A stretch of 64,000 nt of DNA from Malus domestica (taxonomy: Eukaryota > Streptophyta > Magnoliopsida > Rosales > Rosaceae): assembly GCF_042453785.1 (NCBI RefSeq), contig NC_091677.1, forward strand, positions 33,277,001 to 33,341,000, written 5' to 3'. Under the pieces are notes generated by a model. The model was not told the origin of the DNA, ran no database searches, and saw only the letters and a list, made by a program, of their open reading frames with translations. This document shows, piece by piece, positions 58,987-64,000 of the stretch. The translations under genes and the position numbers were made by a program. The first letter of the stretch is position 1. The number at the start of each line of letters is the position of its first letter.

Positions 58987-61540
58987 ATGGGGTCTTCAGA
59001 CATGGCTGCTCGAGTATGTATCCATATATTACTGGATTTATCTTATATTATAACCTGCAGACCCTGTTTCGGTGAATTTTTCTATGGGTCATCGAATTCC
59101 GTAGGGATTTGTCCTTTTTATTAAAAGCGATATTACTACTTTAAGCTACAGCAGGCGCAGGATTTGAAATCCACCAACTGCTATTGGGATTTACTTTTAG
59201 TATGGACAGTTAATTATGTATGAACTTAGGATTTGAATTTATGAATTTATTTGAATTTGGAGAATTTCTGGTATTTCTGTGAAGGGGGAGATGAATTGAA
59301 AGAACCCTTTTTCTGAATCTGTACAGTTCTTTCAGAAAGTGTGGAAATTTTTAGTGTTGAATTTTTTAATATTTATGGTAGATTTTTAATTATGTATTGC
59401 TTTTATGTAGGATGAGTTTGGTAGTACTGGTTCAGATGGTGTTGTCTCAGCTAGCAATGGGATCTCAGTGAGTGCTGGTGGGGTCCAGTTGAAGGATGAT
59501 CAGTTCTCTGGTGGAAACGACTTTACTCCCAAGGTTTCAATCTTTTGCATTCTCATTGTTTCTATTTATCTTCGTTTGTTTATTTATATTTGACGAAGCG
59601 ATATTTTAAACTACTTTAATCTAATCTACGGAGATGGGGATTCAAACTCGTGCAAGGGCGGACCAATTGGCCTAACGTACATCTGCATGTTATTTTGTTG
59701 TTCAAAATCATGATTAATTGTTGTGAGGCCAACTCCAATAGAGGACTTAGAACCATGACTAATTGTTCTAAGACAAGCTTTATTCACTTGCCTTTTGTTT
59801 TTGATTTTTTTGATTTTAATAGGTGAGAAAACCATACACAATCACTAAACAGAGAGAGAGATGGACTGAGGAAGAGCATAAGAAATTCCTTGAAGCTTTA
59901 AAGCTCTACGGTCGTGCCTGGCGAAAGATTGAAGGTAAATTTTGTATGAAAAGCGTCAACAAGCAATTTATTAATTAGTCTTGGCGGTAAAAAGTTGGAT
60001 GAGATTGCATCTCACTTGCTGGTTTGAGCAGATTTGATTTCTTGTTTTAAGGAACATCTATGATCTATCTGCTGTCTGCTGAAATATTCTGTTTTGATGA
60101 CAGAGCATGTTGGCGCAAAGACTGCGGTTCAGATTCGAAGTCATGCTCAAAAATTCTTTTCTAAGGTTTAATGCTCATATACCATAATTATCTATATCCC
60201 CATCTATTAATGTAAGTTCAATTTCGTTGACTCCAGGCATGTAAACCGTACTTGAAGGGTTCATGCTTTCCTGCTTGATGTTTATTCTGACTCCTCGGTT
60301 CTGTCTTGTAGGTTGCTCGTGACCCAAATGGTGGAAACACAGCCTCAGAAGAGCCCATTGACATACCTCCTCCACGACCAAAAAGGAAGCCAATGCGTCC
60401 TTATCCCCGAAAACTTGTACACCCTCTTAATAAAGAGACCTCTACTGTAGAGCAGTCAGCAAGGTCCGCATCTCCAAATTTATCTGTTTCGGAGCAAGAA
60501 AACCAATCTCCAAAGTCAGTATTATCTGTGATTGGCTCAGATGCAATGGGCTCAACTGATTCAAATACACCTAGTGATGGTTTATCCCCTGATTCATCTG
60601 CTGCTGGTGTCAATAGTGGGAACTTAATTCCTTCTGAGCCCAATCCACCACTCGAGGAAAGCGGATCTACAATTAACAATTGTTCACTTCCTAACAAGCA
60701 ATTAAAAATGGTATATGCTTGTTCTTTGGCATATCTTTCAAATTTTCAAAAGGAATAAGCCTTTTATTTGATGTTGATACTCTACTGGTTGTGTTTGCTG
60801 AAAATGTCCAGAAGCTCGAGTTATTTCCCACAGATGATGCTGATGCTGGTGGAGGTTCAGCTGAGGAGGCATCTGCCCGAACCCTTAAGCTCTTCGGAAG
60901 GACTGTATTAGTCACAGACTCCCACAGACCATCTTCTCGAGCTGCAGGGGATTCTAAATCACTGCCTTCTGATGTGCAAGAGGAGAAACCTGTGAAGACA
61001 TCATTACCATGTAACCATACGGATATGGAATCTGCATCCGGGAGTGTAGAACACGTTTGGGATAATTTTCCCTATGGCAGACATCAAGGCATCTACTTTA
61101 TGCAATTTCAGAATCAAAACTCAAATGTAGTAGAATCTGGTACTAATGCTTATCCTGTACCGTGGTGGAACATATGCCCGCCTTTTATTCCATTCCATAT
61201 GCAGCAGCAGCCAGCGAATGAACATGTTGATTCTAAGAAAGTTGAGGGGGAAGGTTCCTGTACCGGTTCAGATGCGGGAACAGCCAGTGATGACGAAAAT
61301 CGTGACAAAGAAGTTGAGACACAGGGCGATCGACATGTTTCTGACAAAGAACGAGAGCCTAACTCGGTTCTTCAATTCAAGGTGAGTGCAAACTCCGCCT
61401 TCTCGGTATTAAGAGCAAGCACCGGAAAGTATAGAAAAGGATTTGTCCCGTACAAAAGATGTGTGGCCGAGAGAGACGCCAAGTCCTCAACAATGGCAAG
61501 TGGGGACGGGGATGGGAAAAGACTCCGCCTTTCCTTTTAG
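58987..61540 (+). CDS. REVEILLE1/7-like MYB (SHAQKYF-type clock transcription factor)
   Basis: Single-repeat MYB of the LHY/CCA1/REVEILLE family. Clade members bind evening-element-like sites and link the circadian clock to auxin and growth. Six coding exons: 58987-59013, 59411-59533, 59823-59934, 60104-60165, 60312-60710, 60812-61540. They total 1452 nt, 483 aa. The MYB domain spans 61-108, with [21 protein letters not shown] and the hallmark SHAQKFF (100-106). It is followed by the proline/basic block [16 protein letters not shown] typical of the RVE clade. C-terminal conserved blocks are [17 protein letters not shown] and GFVPYKRC. The first exon encodes only nine residues, and the ATG at 58987 was chosen because it is in frame with it. 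The leader (58560-58640) is CT-rich. RVE1 versus RVE2/RVE7 cannot be decided here. Confidence 0.93.
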
Positions 61541-61954
61541 TGCCCTCCTGCCGGTATTGAGGTTCCTTGTAGAGTTTTCCGGTGTTAATCAAGACTCGAG
61601 GCCCTGCCCTTTTCTTACAGAACAAGTTAGGAACTTGTTCGTGTACCGTTAGCGTATGGTTGACGACGACGTTTATCGTTTTTGAGCTGCCGCTGGTGGA
61701 TGACTCAGATTGAATGCAGCCAGTAGTAGCTTTCATTTGGCCATGGAAATTCTAATATGATAAGTAGTGGTGGTTTTGACCTCCCACTGTTTTAAAAGGC
61801 TACTTTGCCATTACTTGTATCTCCTTGTTTTACTGTTTACACCCAGGACTTGGTACTAAAGCTTTCATATTATTAATTCTCATTCATTTCCTTGTTTGTA
61901 ACTGTGAATTTCTTTAAACGAGATTTTACATGACGCCCTTATCATGCCTCCCAA

Positions 61955-62202
61955 AACGCCTAATTGACGTGGTAAGCAGAATAACGACTCAAATTAGTTA
62001 GTCACGGACATTAATGAATCATCTTCAAACTCATACTTGCCATATCACCATCTTCGATCATGAGAATGTTAATGTTCAAAAGTTTATGCATCAAAGAGCA
62101 TTTGGCAATTCAATCTGTCAAAAGTAGGCCATTGGGCTTTTCTTGGGCCTTTTTAAGCCTCATTTCTCTTAGTCTCACACCTAGTGGGCTCGGGCTCAAT
62201 GA
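61955..62202. repeat. Direct repeat copy 1, 3' of the REVEILLE-like gene
   Basis: About 250 bp starting aacgcctaattgac and ending gggctcaatga. It is a diverged direct repeat of 63474-63738. Shared blocks include 'aataacgactcaaattagttagtcac' and 'tcttcgatcatgagaatgt'. 1.27 kb separates the copies. Confidence 0.8.
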
Positions 62203-62350
62203 GCCTGATTAAACCTGAAATAATTTTGAGACTCATTTTAAGCACCATGACAATTAATTAAATTAATTATAGATATTAGTTGCAATCCCTATTTTAATAA
62301 TGACATTAACTATTTCATTATCGCATAACTCTTGATGGACACAAGGAAAC

Positions 62351-62493
62351 AAAAATCTCGATTGAACTATGAAAGGAGAAGTCGTTGGTATTATAATCTA
62401 CTAGCCTTCATGCACGCGCGTGAAAAATCTCGATTGAACTATGAAAGGAGAAGAGTCGTTGGTATTATAATCTACTAGCCTTCATGCACGCGC
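62351..62493. repeat. Tandem duplication of about 72 bp
   Basis: Units starting aaaaatctcgattgaac at 62351 and 62423, each ending 'ccttcatgcacgcg'. They are nearly identical, with a 3-nt insertion (gag) in the second. Confidence 0.85.
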
Positions 62494-62691
62494 TCACGCA
62501 CGTGCATAAGGCATTTTTTGAATCACGGCATGCTACGCGCGACTTACACATTTTAAATCATGTTAGAAGAAAAGTCAAATATTTGAAGTAAATGAATAAT
62601 CTTAGATCATGCTAGAAGAAACCCCTCATAAACCAATTAAAGCAACTGAATTCACATAATAAAACCAGTCTCTATAGAATTTACATTAAGA

Positions 62692-63160
62692 ATAGAGAAA
62701 ATAATATTTAATAAACAATTGATTGAATCACATTATTGTTAGCCAATTGTGAGGCAAAACCCACCCCCTTTCCCTTAGCGTAGATAATATCGTTTGTTAA
62801 AAAAAATCATTTGATAACTAATTTAATCACATTATTATCCGCGTGTGAAAGACTTTTTTATAACCAGCATTACAGGTCTCTTAAGATGTTTTGAACGTGT
62901 TTAAAATAGAGAGAATAATATTTAATAAACAACTAATTGAATCACATTATTATTAGCTCATTATGAGACTAAACCCACATCATTTCCCCTTAGTATAGAT
63001 AATATTGTTTGTTAAAAAAAATCATTTAACAACTAATTTAATCATATTATTATCCGCGTGCGAATTTATAACCGGCATTACACGCATCTTAAGATGTTTT
63101 GAACGTGTTTAAAAATAGATAAATTGAATTACATTATTGCTAACCTATTGTGAGGTATTA
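62692..63160. repeat. Tandem duplication of about 217 bp with SINE tails
   Basis: Units start at about 62692 and 62908 with 'agagaataatatttaataaaca'. A third partial unit starts at about 63117. Each carries the tail segment 'agataatat(c/t)gtttgttaaaaaaa' of the 46729-type SINE and ends 'cttaagatgttttgaacgtg'. Confidence 0.75.
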
Positions 63161-63473
63161 ATTAAAAAAAACCACAAAATCATTAAAAAAATACTATTAA
63201 AATGATAAAAATGCCCTTGCCTTATTTGATGCATTATTTTGGGATGCCCTTGAAGTTTTTTGTTTTGGGGGCATTTTTGTCCAATTCTTTTTGGTAAAAC
63301 ATTATGACACCAAAACACTATTCACCTTTTTGTGTTCTCTTTATATATAATAGATTGGCACATTTACGTAACTGTAATGAAATAGGAAGAATTGAATTGA
63401 GGAGGAGTTGGAATAAGGAAAAGTCATAATCGGATTCCTGTTGAAACTGTTTACTTAAATGTTCTGGAAGTCA

Positions 63474-63738
63474 AACGCCTAATTGACCTGGTAAGCGGAA
63501 TAACGACTCAAATTAGTTAGTCACTGACATTACGCTACTTTAATGAATCATCTTCAAGCTCATACTTGCCATTATAAAGTATCAATGTCTTCGATCATGA
63601 GAATGTAAATGTTCAAAAGTTTATGCATCAGAGAGCGCTTGGCAATTCACTCTGTCAATAGTACGTTATTGGGTTTTTCTTGGGCCTTTTAAGCCTCATT
63701 TCTTTTAGTCTCACGCCTAGTGGGCTCAGGCTCAATGA
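63474..63738. repeat. Direct repeat copy 2
   Basis: Diverged copy of 61955-62202 in the same orientation, with small insertions (for example 'acgctact' near 63532). Confidence 0.8.
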
Positions 63739-63782
63739 ATTAAATACATTACGCACCATGTTGTAAAGGGATTCAAAGTGTA

Positions 63783-63812
63783 CGATATGGAATTTGCATC
63801 CGAGAGTGTAGA
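63783..63812 (+). pseudogene. Short fragment resembling REVEILLE-like exon 6
   Basis: 30 nt, cgatatggaatttgcatccg..., match 61020-61050 of the REVEILLE-like last exon with two substitutions and one missing base. It lies 45 bp after direct repeat copy 2, so it may be a relic of a partial duplication of the gene's 3' end. Confidence 0.4.
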
Positions 63813-63939
63813 TGTGACAATGTTTTCATTCGGTAAGACCATTTTGTTCAGGTGTGTCGGGACATGAGACACAATGTACAATCCTTTTTGGTGACAGAAA
63901 TTTTTAAATGAATGATTAACATATTCTGGCTTTTTAGCC

Positions 63940-63992
63940 AAAATAGTCTCTGAGATTTGTATAACTCTCACTTTGGTCCCTGAGATTTCAAA
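63940..63992. repeat. 'tccctgagattt' dispersed repeat end
   Basis: Two similar phrases, 'agtctctgagatttgtataactc' and 'ggtccctgagatttcaaatc', sit at the right edge. This pattern belongs to long-TIR MITEs. The element runs out of the window. Confidence 0.4.
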
Positions 63993-64000
63993 TCAATAGA

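Noticed and set aside
63732-63971. Integrase-like ORF (CHQKG motif)
   Set aside because: One short resemblance only. No zinc-finger or DDE residues around it, and it overlaps repeat sequence.

Overview
This is a nuclear DNA window from a flowering plant (eudicot). It is AT-rich, its genes have many short exons with GT-AG introns, and it holds plant families: HD-ZIP IV homeodomain factors, a REVEILLE-type MYB, an ABC1K kinase and plant-type LTR retrotransposons. Several dispersed repeats (for example 7939-8090 and the SINEs near 28218 and 46729) resemble families I associate with Rosaceae such as apple and pear. That placement rests on memory and is tentative.

Layout. 580-7033 (+) is the 3' part of an ADCK1-type ABC1 kinase whose start lies off the left edge. 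11680-15327 (-) is a complete NADP-isocitrate dehydrogenase of 15 coding exons and 412 aa. 16540-24919 (+) is a wrecked mitochondrial-type RecA (RECA3-like) gene. It has lost several exons, including the Walker A exon, and carries two nested insertions: an intronless ribosomal protein L22 retrocopy (17682-18287) and a young full-length Ty1/Copia element (19473-24795). 27802-31776 and 33800-37134 (+) are tandem HD-ZIP class IV genes of 10 exons each, 694 and 669 aa. 38405-45183 is a non-autonomous LTR retrotransposon (LARD-like, probably Ty3/Gypsy-derived) with 1.64 kb LTRs and no coding core. 47390-48777 (-) is SPT4, 119 aa. 50527-54657 (-) is a cytosolic UDP-glucose pyrophosphorylase with an unusual C-terminus. 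58987-61540 (+) is a REVEILLE1/7-like clock MYB, 483 aa. The last 2.4 kb is a patchwork of direct and tandem repeats.

Exon coordinates were derived by hand from splice consensus and reading-frame continuity. All intact multi-exon genes close exactly in frame. The genes are ordinary, independently transcribed nuclear genes rather than one pathway: two are carbon-metabolism enzymes, three are developmental or clock transcription factors, and one is a general elongation factor. I found no CRISPR array, operon or defence-like system. The most notable items are gene-structure events: GC-AG introns in one HD-ZIP paralogue only, an in-frame 75-bp acceptor duplication in the ABC1K gene, a stop codon at the last exon junction of UGP, and the layered decay of RECA3.
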